Numbered from the stretch's first letter, positions 1 to 5,968 are shown. The stretch: 5,968 nt of DNA from Nitrospirota bacterium (GCA_016222925.1 JACRQB010000059.1:1-5968), one strand, 5' to 3'. Numbers and translations: made by a program. The notes: a model not told the origin generated them from the letters alone.

Positions 1-1386
1 CGGATCTGTATGCCGCCGATGGAGACGAATCTGTCGTACAAGGTCTTTGTCTCGTCCGAAATTATGGAGGCGGTGAACGACATCCAAGTCAACATCTACC
101 GCGACGTGTTCGACCATCTGGTGAAGCCGGCGATCGAAGCCGAGCAGCCGGACGTGATCGGTATCTCGATCGTCCTGCAGCAGCAGCTGTTCTCCACCAT
201 GACCTTCTGTGCTCTCATCAAGCAGCACTTCCCTCACATCCACATCACGATCGGCGGTAATACGGTGACACGCCTGCGCGATGTGCTGCCTCAATCGCCC
301 CTGTTTCAATACTTCGATAGTGCCGTGGTGTATGAAGGGGAGACAGCCTTTGTCCAACTTGTTTCAGCGGTGGGGGCCAAGCGCAGTCTGGCTGAGGTGC
401 CGAATACGATCTATAGAGACGAGGCTGGGGTCCATACCTCGCCGACCAGTTATGCAGAGGATCTGGCGACACTGCCGCCGCCGGACTTCGACGGTCTTCC
501 TCTGGAGAAGTATTTCGTGCCGACGAAGATTTTGCCCTATCTGGCGACCCGCGGTTGCTACTGGGGTCGCTGTGAGTTTTGCGACCATGGCGAGGGCTAT
601 ACCGCGGGCTATCGGTCGAAGAAGATCCAGGATGCGCTCGCGGACATTCAGTACCTGCGCGACAAATACGGGGCAAAGCATTTTCATTTCACCGATGAAT
701 CCTATCCCCCGGCGTTGTTTCGTAAACTCGCGCGTGGGTTGATCGAGAACCAGATGGGGATCGTCTGGACGACGCACATGCGGTTTGAGAAGAGCCTGTT
801 GGATGAACAGGTCTGGCAGGATGCGAAGGAATCCGGGTGCAAGTATCTCCATTTCGGCTATGAGTCCGGTGTCGAGCGGGTGCTGCAGTTGATGGATAAG
901 GCGACAACGACGGAAATCATGACGAAGCACTTACAGCTGACGGCCAACGCCGGGATTTGGAACCATTGCATGGGTTTTTTCGGTTTTCCCGGCGAGACGA
1001 AAGAGGAAGCCTGGCAGTCGGTCCAGTTCCTTGAACAGAATAAGGACCAGGTCCATTCACTCGGGTTCGGTACGTTCGATCTCGGGCGGCACAATCCGGT
1101 CGCCAAGCATCCGGAGAAGTGGGGTGTGACGGCCTACAAGAATCCGGAGTGGGATCTGGCGCTGGATTACTACTACACCGTGAAGAATGGGATGAGCATC
1201 GAGGAAGCTGAGCGGGTGTTCGAACAGTTCGAGAAGCACCACAATCCGGGCTGGGATTTACGACTCTACACGCGCGAATACATCTTTCTCTACATCACAA
1301 AATTTGGTTTAGGTAAGTTGCAAGATCTGCAGCATCGGTCCGTTAAGACGGCAGGAGTGACGACGACGCTGGCGGGGAAAATGTGA
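1..1386 (+). CDS. B12-binding radical SAM protein, 5'-truncated by the window edge (upstream paralogue)
   Basis: The reading frame is open from base 1, so the gene starts upstream; the ATG at base 10 is internal. Alignment with the downstream paralogue places the first visible residues near its residue 165, so roughly 160-165 N-terminal residues are missing, including the first half of the cobalamin-binding domain. Numbering from the Met at base 10, the visible part shows the rest of the Rossmann-like B12 domain (PDVIGIS near 48, IGGN near 81), a YEGE motif, and the radical SAM cluster motif RGCYWGRCEFC with Cys183, Cys188 and Cys191. Further on are HFTDESYPPALF, a GYES segment and GFPGET (325-330), all typical of B12-type radical SAM barrels. 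A conserved C-terminal region ends in a YIFLYITKFG segment. The cysteines should bind a [4Fe-4S] cluster that cleaves S-adenosylmethionine. Such proteins are cytosolic, and many are methyltransferases or do carbon-skeleton chemistry. The substrate is unknown. The gene is probably co-transcribed with the next one, 49 bp downstream. Confidence 0.93.
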   Translation, partial: RICMPPMETNLSYKVFVSSEIMEAVNDIQVNIYRDVFDHLVKPAIEAEQPDVIGISIVLQQQLFSTMTFCALIKQHFPHIHITIGGNTVTRLRDVLPQSPLFQYFDSAVVYEGETAFVQLVSAVGAKRSLAEVPNTIYRDEAGVHTSPTSYAEDLATLPPPDFDGLPLEKYFVPTKILPYLATRGCYWGRCEFCDHGEGYTAGYRSKKIQDALADIQYLRDKYGAKHFHFTDESYPPALFRKLARGLIENQMGIVWTTHMRFEKSLLDEQVWQDAKESGCKYLHFGYESGVERVLQLMDKATTTEIMTKHLQLTANAGIWNHCMGFFGFPGETKEEAWQSVQFLEQNKDQVHSLGFGTFDLGRHNPVAKHPEKWGVTAYKNPEWDLALDYYYTVKNGMSIEEAERVFEQFEKHHNPGWDLRLYTREYIFLYITKFGLGKLQDLQHRSVKTAGVTTTLAGKM

Positions 1387-1395
1387 CTTCAGGAC

Positions 1396-1423
1396 TGAGT
1401 GTTGAGAATTGAGTGCTGAGAAT
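1396..1423 (+). repeat. Four-unit heptanucleotide tandem repeat (TGAGNNN) between the two radical SAM genes
   Basis: Four consecutive 7-bp units read TGAGTGT, TGAGAAT, TGAGTGC and TGAGAAT. Viewed with a 14-bp period this is a direct duplication with one mismatch (1397-1410 against 1411-1424). Because 7 is not a multiple of 3, the TGA triplets fall in all three forward frames. One of them (1403-1405) is in frame with the downstream gene and limits how far its start can move upstream. Function is unknown. It resembles the short heptameric tandem repeats seen in intergenic DNA of several bacterial groups. Confidence 0.75.
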
Positions 1424-1425
1424 TC

Positions 1426-1428
1426 GGA
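1426..1428 (+). promoter_or_regulatory. Weak ribosome binding site deciding the start of the second radical SAM gene
   Basis: A GGA core lies 7 bases before the ATG at 1436, followed by an A-rich spacer. The alternative TTG start at 1409, nine codons upstream, lies inside the heptamer repeat and has no comparable purine core at a suitable distance, so 1436 is preferred. Confidence 0.45.
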
Positions 1429-1435
1429 AAATAAA

Positions 1436-3388
1436 ATGAGCGCCACCGGACTTGTACAAATCGATGGCTTGGTTCCGATCAAGAAGGAAGATCGGAAGAA
1501 GTCCAAGGTCATGCTGTTATTCCCGCCTGAGTGGGTGCCGACGGCGCCCTATCTTGCCCTGCCTTCACTGACTGCTGTACTACGGGAAGCCGGCCATACG
1601 GTGATCCAGCGCGATATCAATATTGGAATGTGGGACCACTTCTTCAGTATGGAATTCCTGATCTGGGTGAAGGCCCGGTTGGGGATGCAGCTCAAGACCT
1701 TGCAAGGCAAAGAGAAGGCAGGGCTGCTCACGGAGCGGGATGAGGATCAGAAGGTTGTAGTGGAGCAGGCTGAGGCCGTCGATGTATTCGATCTCGCTGA
1801 CCGAGCGGAGGATGCAAAGCGGATCGTCCGTGGTGAGCGGTTCTATGAAGCTGAGACGTTGGAAGGGGCGCTCAACATCTTCCGCGAGACGATGGTCTAC
1901 ATCTCCGCCGCGTACTATCCTGCCTCGCTTGTCTTCTATCCGATGGAGAGCAATCTCGGCTATCGCCCCGGTGTGTCGAAGGAAGTATTCGCCTGTTTAG
2001 AGGATGAGCAGGTGAATGTGTATCGGGATCTCTGTAATCAGTTGGTTCTGCCGGAAGTGGCTAAGGAGAGACCGGATGTGATCGGCATTTCCATCGGGAC
2101 GCAGATGCAGCTGCTGGCGGGCTTGACCTTCGCCAAGATGATCAAGGAGACCTTCCCGCACATTCATGTCGTGGTCGGGGGCAACATCATTACGCGATTA
2201 CAGGAAGACCTTGTCAATCACGCGAGATTTTTCTCTGAAGTGTTTGATTCAGCTATTATCTATGAAGGCGAGCATGCCCTGACCTGGCTCATCGAAGCAC
2301 TGAATGGGCAGCGGCCTTTTGCCTCTGTGCCCAACTTGATCTATCGAGATGAGTCAGGCCTTCACCGGAACCCAGACGTCTATACCGAGAAAACGACCAC
2401 GCTGCCCTTGCCGGATTTTGACGGGATGCCGTTGGATCGCTACTTCGTCCCAGAACTGATCATTCCCTACCTGGCAACGCGCGGTTGTTATTGGGGCCGC
2501 TGCACGTTCTGTGACCATGGCCAGGGGTACTTCGATCAGTACCGCGGGATGCCGGCCCAGTTGGTGATCGACCAGATCAAGGTGCTACGGGACAAGTACC
2601 ATTGCCGTCACTTCTTGTTCAGCGATGAGTCCTATCCGCCGGCATTATTCAAGAAGGTTTCACAGCTGCTGGTCGATCAGGATGTCGGGATCAAGTGGAC
2701 GACGCTGATTCGGTTTGAAGAGACGCTTCAAGATCAAGCCACCTGGGATCTCGCGGCCAAGGCCGGCTGCTGCACGCTCTACTATGGCATGGAATCGGCG
2801 AACGAACGTGTCTTAAATCTCATGGACAAGCATGCCAAGAAGGACGTGATCCAGCGCAATCTTCAGATGGCAGCGCAGGCGGGAATTTGGAACCATGTGA
2901 TGGCCTTTTATGGGTTCCCGGGGGAAACATTTGAAGAGGCGATGGAAACCCGCCAGTTTGTCCTTGAGAATCAGCCGGTGATTCACTCGTTGGAACTGTT
3001 CTACTTTGTGGCCTACCGCCACACGCCCATGGTGCGAAAGCCGGAACAATTCGGCATGACGATTCATAAGCAGGAGGAATATGATCTGCCGCTGGACTAC
3101 TACTACACGTTGAATGATCCCAGTACGCTGTCATGTCTCGACGCGATGCAGCTCTGTGAAGAATTCTACAAGCGCGATTTTCACCCCTGGGCCGTACGGG
3201 TGAATTCCCGCGAGCATGTCTTTCTCTATATTTCGAAGTTCGGAACCAACCGGTTGCCTCAAATCTATGCGCAGCAGGCGCAGCCGGTCGGCTCGCCGGA
3301 AGGTGTCTCAGGCTTGATCACGTGGCCAGTGGCGCTATCGCAGGACGATGAAGGGATGTCGCGTGTTACAAGTCATGATGCCGGCTGA
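1436..3388 (+). CDS. B12-binding domain-containing radical SAM protein, complete (650 aa)
   Basis: This is a predicted cytosolic cobalamin-dependent radical SAM enzyme. Residues 24-70 form the first part of a B12-binding Rossmann fold (KVMLLFPPEWVP, then RDINIG at 59-64). The usual DXHXXG cobalamin ligand motif is replaced by D60-I-N-I-G64, so no axial histidine is present, as in many radical SAM members. A charged helical stretch (about 71-165) is inserted before the fold resumes (PDVIGIS at 213-219, VVVGGN ending at 250, YEGE at 276-279). The radical SAM motif follows with Cys351, Cys356 and Cys359 (CX4CX2C), then FSDESYPPALF, GMES and GFPGET (493-498), and a C-terminal region with an REHVFLYISKFG segment. 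By eye, about half the residues match the upstream paralogue across the barrel. The ATG at 1436 was chosen over TTG 1409 on its ribosome binding site. The reaction and substrate are not identifiable; methyl transfer or a carbon-centred radical rearrangement is typical of the superfamily. Confidence 0.95.
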   Translation: MSATGLVQIDGLVPIKKEDRKKSKVMLLFPPEWVPTAPYLALPSLTAVLREAGHTVIQRDINIGMWDHFFSMEFLIWVKARLGMQLKTLQGKEKAGLLTERDEDQKVVVEQAEAVDVFDLADRAEDAKRIVRGERFYEAETLEGALNIFRETMVYISAAYYPASLVFYPMESNLGYRPGVSKEVFACLEDEQVNVYRDLCNQLVLPEVAKERPDVIGISIGTQMQLLAGLTFAKMIKETFPHIHVVVGGNIITRLQEDLVNHARFFSEVFDSAIIYEGEHALTWLIEALNGQRPFASVPNLIYRDESGLHRNPDVYTEKTTTLPLPDFDGMPLDRYFVPELIIPYLATRGCYWGRCTFCDHGQGYFDQYRGMPAQLVIDQIKVLRDKYHCRHFLFSDESYPPALFKKVSQLLVDQDVGIKWTTLIRFEETLQDQATWDLAAKAGCCTLYYGMESANERVLNLMDKHAKKDVIQRNLQMAAQAGIWNHVMAFYGFPGETFEEAMETRQFVLENQPVIHSLELFYFVAYRHTPMVRKPEQFGMTIHKQEEYDLPLDYYYTLNDPSTLSCLDAMQLCEEFYKRDFHPWAVRVNSREHVFLYISKFGTNRLPQIYAQQAQPVGSPEGVSGLITWPVALSQDDEGMSRVTSHDAG

Positions 3389-3409
3389 GGTGAAAACCGT
3401 CAGCCGGCA
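3379..3409 (+). terminator. Strong hairpin overlapping the stop codon, possible U-tract-less terminator
   Basis: Ten perfect base pairs form between 3379-3388 and 3400-3409 (TGCCGGCTGA with TCAGCCGGCA). They continue, past one bulged G at 3399, into GGT/ACC closed by a GAAA tetraloop (3392-3395). The left arm includes the TGA stop of the second radical SAM gene (3386-3388). No T-run follows on either strand, so intrinsic termination is uncertain; it could instead protect the 3' end of the mRNA. It lies between two convergent genes and could serve both. Confidence 0.6.
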
Positions 3410-3490
3410 ATCTGATGGAGTTACATCCTTCTCCACGAGTGAGGCATGACGAGAGACGGTTGGCGGGGGCGCGAGGCCTGTGGTTGACGA

Positions 3491-3748
3491 TTAAGATTCA
3501 GATTCGTCGGGGACGAGCAAGGCTGAGAGTAGGGCGTGAGAGGCCTCGACCAGCTTGGTCATTTCTTCGGCCTTCTTGTAGGCCTGCATGTATTGAGTGG
3601 GATTATTCGTCAGGTTGGAGTAGCGCGTCGGATTCCAATTGTACAACTGCACACGCTTGGCGCGATCAAGGGTGTCGGACGTGACCGGGAGGGTCAGCTC
3701 CAAAATCTCCAGCGCGTGGGCTACGTCCTGTGCATTCACGTCGTTCAC
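3491..3748 (-). CDS. Small J-domain-like protein with degenerate HPD motif (about 85 aa)
   Basis: On the minus strand a short frame encodes a helical protein resembling a DnaJ J domain. Using the GTG at 3748-3746, helix I is DVAHALEILEL (8-18), helix II starts near TSDTLDRAKR (23-32), and helix III is YKKAEEMTKLVEASHALLS (57-75). The segment NWNPTRYSN (37-45) sits where J proteins have W-HPD-R-[FY]. His and Asp are replaced by Asn39 and Thr41, so stimulation of Hsp70/DnaK ATPase is unlikely. The protein ends in the acidic tail PDESES. The same frame stays open far upstream as antisense of the phzF-like gene; only this distal part looks like protein. The start is uncertain: GTG 3739-3737 (82 aa) and TTG 3784-3782 (97 aa, with a weak TTGGA five bases upstream) are alternatives. 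It converges with the radical SAM pair and diverges from the phzF-like gene. Its role is unknown. Confidence 0.68.
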   Translation of the reverse strand: MNDVNAQDVAHALEILELTLPVTSDTLDRAKRVQLYNWNPTRYSNLTNNPTQYMQAYKKAEEMTKLVEASHALLSALLVPDESES

Positions 3749-3940
3749 GAGGCGAGTGTCGCAAAGGCACGCATGGTCTGTCAATTTATTCCAACCATTG
3801 GACGCTGGTCTCAGCCAGTTCTCATTTTCTGAAAAAAAGAGTATCGTAGCTCGGCAGATGATTCGCCGTTCCGCGTGCACGCGAGGTGTGATGCGCGACT
3901 CAACGGGCGGGACTTGTTCTACTGGCACGAACGAATCACT
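3749..3940. promoter_or_regulatory. Divergent intergenic region with A-tract and palindrome
   Basis: This gap separates the leftward J-like gene from the rightward phzF-like gene, so it should hold promoters for both. It contains an A-rich run at 3832-3838 and a perfect palindrome at 3872-3883. A TTGACA box is present on the minus strand (3784-3779), but no good -10 box lies 16-18 bases after it. I could not define a convincing sigma-70 promoter in either direction. Confidence 0.4.
3872..3883. promoter_or_regulatory. Perfect 12-bp palindrome, candidate operator
   Basis: The sequence CGCGTGCACGCG is its own reverse complement. It lies 57 bases before the phzF-like ATG, inside the divergent gap. 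A dimeric regulator could bind here, but no regulator gene is in the window and the motif is GC-rich enough to occur by chance. Confidence 0.3.
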
Positions 3941-4870
3941 ATGTCTGAAACTCGATCGCTGAAGTTCTACCAAGCCGACGTGTTCACCAGCCAGCCGTTC
4001 GGCGGCAACCCTGTCGCGGTGTTTCCCGACGCGGATGGTCTGACGGACGACGAGCTGCAACAGATCGCTCGGGAGATGAATCTCTCGGAGACGGTGTTCG
4101 TCTTTCCACCGACCGACCCTGCTGCAGCGGCTCGGTTGCGGATCTTTACCCCGACTCAAGAAATTCCCTTTGCCGGCCATCCGGTGCTGGGTACGTTTTA
4201 CGTGTTGGCCCAGATCGGGAGGATCTCGACTCAGGAACCGGTGACGCCTGTCGTGCAAGAATGTAATATCGGTTTGTTTCCCGTCGAATTGCATGCGGAA
4301 CAGGGTCGCGTGGTGCGGGTCGTCATGTCTCAACCCAAACCTGAATTTCTCGATCCCATCGATGCCATCGACGATGTGTATCTGATCGGCGGAGCCCTCG
4401 GTTTGCCGAAGCACGTGATCGCCGATACGAAATGGCCACTCCAAGTCGTGTCCACCGGCTTGCCGGTCTTGATCGTGCCGGTGCGAACATTGACGGCTGT
4501 CCGGTCGATCAACCCTGATGCGTCGGCCATTATCAACGTCTGTGAACGGTTCGGGGCCAATGGGATTATGGTCTTCACGACGGTGACGGTCGAATCGTTC
4601 GCGTCCGTCCACGCGAGGATGTTCGCTCCGAAAATTGGAATCTTGGAAGATCCTGCCACGGGAAGCGCCGGCGGCGCACTTGGCGCGTACCTGGTTCAGA
4701 ACGGCGTTGTTGAAGTTGGACCGACGACGGATATCCTCATCGAACAGGGCTATGAAATCGATCGGCCATCACGGATTCTCGTTCAAGTAGAATCGGACGA
4801 CGATGTGATCCAAGGTGTGAAGGTCGGTGGGCATTGTGTGATGGTCGTGGAAGGAACGTTGAGGTTTTGA
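3941..4870 (+). CDS. PhzF-family isomerase/epimerase-like protein (309 aa)
   Basis: This is a member of the PhzF/diaminopimelate-epimerase-like fold. Conserved blocks run along the whole length: FYQADVFTSQPFGGNPVAVF (9-28), IAREMNLSETVF (42-53), FTPTQEIPFAGHPVLGT (69-85), MFAPKIGILEDPATGSAG (227-244) and VGGHCVMVVEG (295-305). Glu45 in the NLSET block is at the position of the catalytic acid/base Glu45 known from Pseudomonas PhzF. Length is close to the family norm (about 260-300 aa). The frame is open upstream to a GTG at 3875, but family similarity starts only after the ATG at 3941, so that start is preferred; no clear Shine-Dalgarno precedes it. Phenazine genes are absent here, so a role in phenazine synthesis should not be assumed; most homologues have unknown substrates. 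A dehydrogenase gene follows on the same strand. Confidence 0.93.
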   Translation: MSETRSLKFYQADVFTSQPFGGNPVAVFPDADGLTDDELQQIAREMNLSETVFVFPPTDPAAAARLRIFTPTQEIPFAGHPVLGTFYVLAQIGRISTQEPVTPVVQECNIGLFPVELHAEQGRVVRVVMSQPKPEFLDPIDAIDDVYLIGGALGLPKHVIADTKWPLQVVSTGLPVLIVPVRTLTAVRSINPDASAIINVCERFGANGIMVFTTVTVESFASVHARMFAPKIGILEDPATGSAGGALGAYLVQNGVVEVGPTTDILIEQGYEIDRPSRILVQVESDDDVIQGVKVGGHCVMVVEGTLRF

Positions 4871-5016
4871 AATCGTGAGACCCGTCAGCGAGGAGTTCAA
4901 GACGTCCTCACACCCCGCGCGGTGTAACGACCACGCTGCGGGTGGTGGACGTTCACTATGCTGCCACCCACGACTCCAAATGGGGCTGGAGAAGGGGGGA
5001 GGGGAAGGATGAGGCA
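4871..5016 (+). promoter_or_regulatory. Intergenic leader with competing inverted repeats
   Basis: The 146-bp gap can form an imperfect hairpin with arms 4902-4918 and 4938-4952 (ACGTC/GACGT, CAC/GTG, CCCGC/GCGGG). A second hairpin pairs 4940-4948 with 4961-4969 (GGGTGGTGG with CTGCCACCC, two G-T pairs). Both use bases 4940-4948, so they exclude each other. They could act as a terminator of the phzF-like gene or as a leader of the dehydrogenase gene. No T-run follows either one, and no known riboswitch class was recognised. Confidence 0.35.
5005..5009 (+). promoter_or_regulatory. Ribosome binding site of the dehydrogenase gene
   Basis: AAGGA lies 7 bases upstream of the ATG at 5017, at the end of a long purine-rich stretch (4988-5014). 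The nearby ATG at 5009 leads to a TGA after three codons and is not the start. Confidence 0.65.
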
Positions 5017-5968
5017 ATGAAGGCTGTCTTGTTTCGTGAACATGGTGGACCGGAGACACTCTCGTACGAAGAGCTGCCGAGGCCGCAGATCGGTCCGCAA
5101 GAAGTGTTGATTCGGGTCAAGGCGTGCGCGCTGAACCATCTCGACATTTGGGTCAGACAGGGGAGTTCTGCCTATGCCATTCCCTTCCCCCATGTATCGG
5201 GATCTGATGTGGCGGGTGTGGTTGAAGACGTTGGTGGTCGGGTTGAACGTGTGAACGTGGGGGATCGTGTCTTTGTGTCGCCTGGGATCAGTTGCTGGGA
5301 TTGTGAGTTCTGTTTGGCCGGTCGGGACAATATGTGCCGCACGTACGGTCTGTTGGGAGCGAGGATGCATGGCGGCTATGCCGAGTATGTGAAAGTTCCG
5401 TTTAGGAATGTGCTGGCGATACCAGGACATGTACCCTTCGAACAGGCTGCGGCGTTTCCCCTCGTGTCCGTGACGGCGTCGCACATGCTGTTTGCACTGG
5501 CCGGGGTCCAGCATGGCGAAACTGTGCTGGTGATGGGAGCGGGGAGCGGTGTTGGGATGATGGCCGTTCAGCTGGCGAAGTTAGCCGGTGCGCGGGTGAT
5601 CACCACGGTTGGTTCTGCTGACAAGATCCCTAAGGCAGTTGTCTTGGGAGCGGATGCGGTCATCGATCACTCGAAGGAAAAGGTTTCGGAACGGGTCAAA
5701 TTGCTGACGGAGGGGCGAGGCGTCGATGTCGTGGTCGAACATATCGGACCTGAGGTATGGGACAGTTGCCTGGAGTCGCTCTCACAAGGCGGTCGGTTGA
5801 TCACGTGCGGCGCGACCACCGGTGGAGATGTGACGTTGAACGTGCGTCACCTCTATTCCCGTCAGCTCACGATCAAAGGCTCCTACATGGGTACGCGGGC
5901 GGAACTGGTAAAAGCGGCAGAACTGATCGGCCAGAAACGGTTGATTGCTGTAATTGATCGCACATTTC
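5017..5968 (+). CDS. MDR-superfamily zinc-lobe dehydrogenase / quinone oxidoreductase-like, 3'-truncated
   Basis: The frame runs from the ATG at 5017 to the window edge without a stop (317 residues visible); family members are usually about 340 aa, so little is missing. The N-terminal GroES-like domain begins MKAVLFREHGGPE and includes ACALNHLDIW (36-45) and the SGSDVAGVV segment (61-69). A structural zinc lobe carries Cys93, Cys96, Cys99 and Cys107. The nucleotide-binding Rossmann fold has GAGSGVG (174-180), an AxxGVG-type NAD(P)H signature. At the catalytic-zinc positions of classical alcohol dehydrogenases (Cys and the His of GHE) there are Asn40 and Ser63, as in quinone oxidoreductases, so a catalytic zinc is unlikely. 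It is a predicted cytosolic NAD(P)H-dependent oxidoreductase of unknown substrate. It lies 146 bp after the phzF-like gene and may share its transcript. Confidence 0.93.
   Translation, partial: MKAVLFREHGGPETLSYEELPRPQIGPQEVLIRVKACALNHLDIWVRQGSSAYAIPFPHVSGSDVAGVVEDVGGRVERVNVGDRVFVSPGISCWDCEFCLAGRDNMCRTYGLLGARMHGGYAEYVKVPFRNVLAIPGHVPFEQAAAFPLVSVTASHMLFALAGVQHGETVLVMGAGSGVGMMAVQLAKLAGARVITTVGSADKIPKAVVLGADAVIDHSKEKVSERVKLLTEGRGVDVVVEHIGPEVWDSCLESLSQGGRLITCGATTGGDVTLNVRHLYSRQLTIKGSYMGTRAELVKAAELIGQKRLIAVIDRTF

Noticed and set aside
364..930. 188-codon minus-strand open frame inside the first radical SAM gene
   Set aside because: It is a shadow of the strongly conserved plus-strand radical SAM coding sequence.
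1409..1435. TTG start for the second radical SAM gene, nine codons upstream
   Set aside because: Those codons are the heptamer repeat itself, and the ribosome binding site is weaker than for ATG 1436.
3416..3435. Short TGGAG/CTCCA inverted repeat in the convergent gap
   Set aside because: It has only five base pairs with a 10-base loop and no T-run; such pairs are expected by chance.
3779..3784. Perfect TTGACA -35 box on the minus strand before the J-like gene
   Set aside because: The best hexamer at proper spacing (GACACT-like) matches the -10 consensus poorly, and the transcript would start almost at the GTG codon.
3875..3940. GTG start giving a 22-residue N-terminal extension of the phzF-like protein
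   Set aside because: There is no Shine-Dalgarno, it starts within the palindrome, and PhzF similarity begins only after Met at 3941.
3785..4612. Upstream part of a long minus-strand open frame (antisense to the phzF-like gene)
   Set aside because: Its translation is rich in Arg, His and Asp with no recognisable domain, and it lies opposite a strongly conserved PhzF frame. Only the distal 3491-3748 part looks like a protein.
4897..5514. 205-codon minus-strand open frame
   Set aside because: It is antisense to the MDR dehydrogenase, whose conserved domains are unambiguous; the translation has no family features.

Overview
The window holds five protein genes, two of them cut by the window edges. 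It shows moderately high GC, short intergenic gaps, ATG/GTG/TTG start options and no eukaryotic features, so it is a bacterial chromosome segment. Protein style and gene content (large cobalamin-type radical SAM enzymes in tandem, a PhzF-like enzyme, a quinone-oxidoreductase-like MDR dehydrogenase) remind me of Nitrospirota such as Nitrospira. That placement is an impression, not a demonstrated assignment.

Region 1-3388 (+ strand): two tandem, clearly homologous B12-binding radical SAM enzymes. The first is missing its N-terminus at the window edge and the second is complete (about 650 aa). They align through the second half of the cobalamin-binding domain, the radical SAM barrel and a conserved C-terminal region. 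Both carry the same non-standard cluster motif CX4CX2C instead of CX3CX2C. The 49-bp gap between them contains a 7-bp-periodic tandem repeat. A strong hairpin overlaps the stop codon of the second gene. The substrate of the pair cannot be read from the sequence.

Region 3389-3940: a short gene on the minus strand encodes an approximately 85-aa J-domain-like protein whose HPD signature is degenerate (NPT). It converges on the radical SAM pair and diverges from the phzF-like gene. The divergent gap holds an A-tract and a perfect 12-bp palindrome.

Region 3941-5968 (+ strand): a PhzF-family isomerase/epimerase-like gene, a 146-bp gap with two mutually exclusive potential hairpins, then an MDR-superfamily zinc-lobe dehydrogenase that runs off the right edge. 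The last two genes may be co-transcribed, but nothing shows that they share a pathway. No tRNA, rRNA, CRISPR array, insertion sequence or prophage signal was seen.
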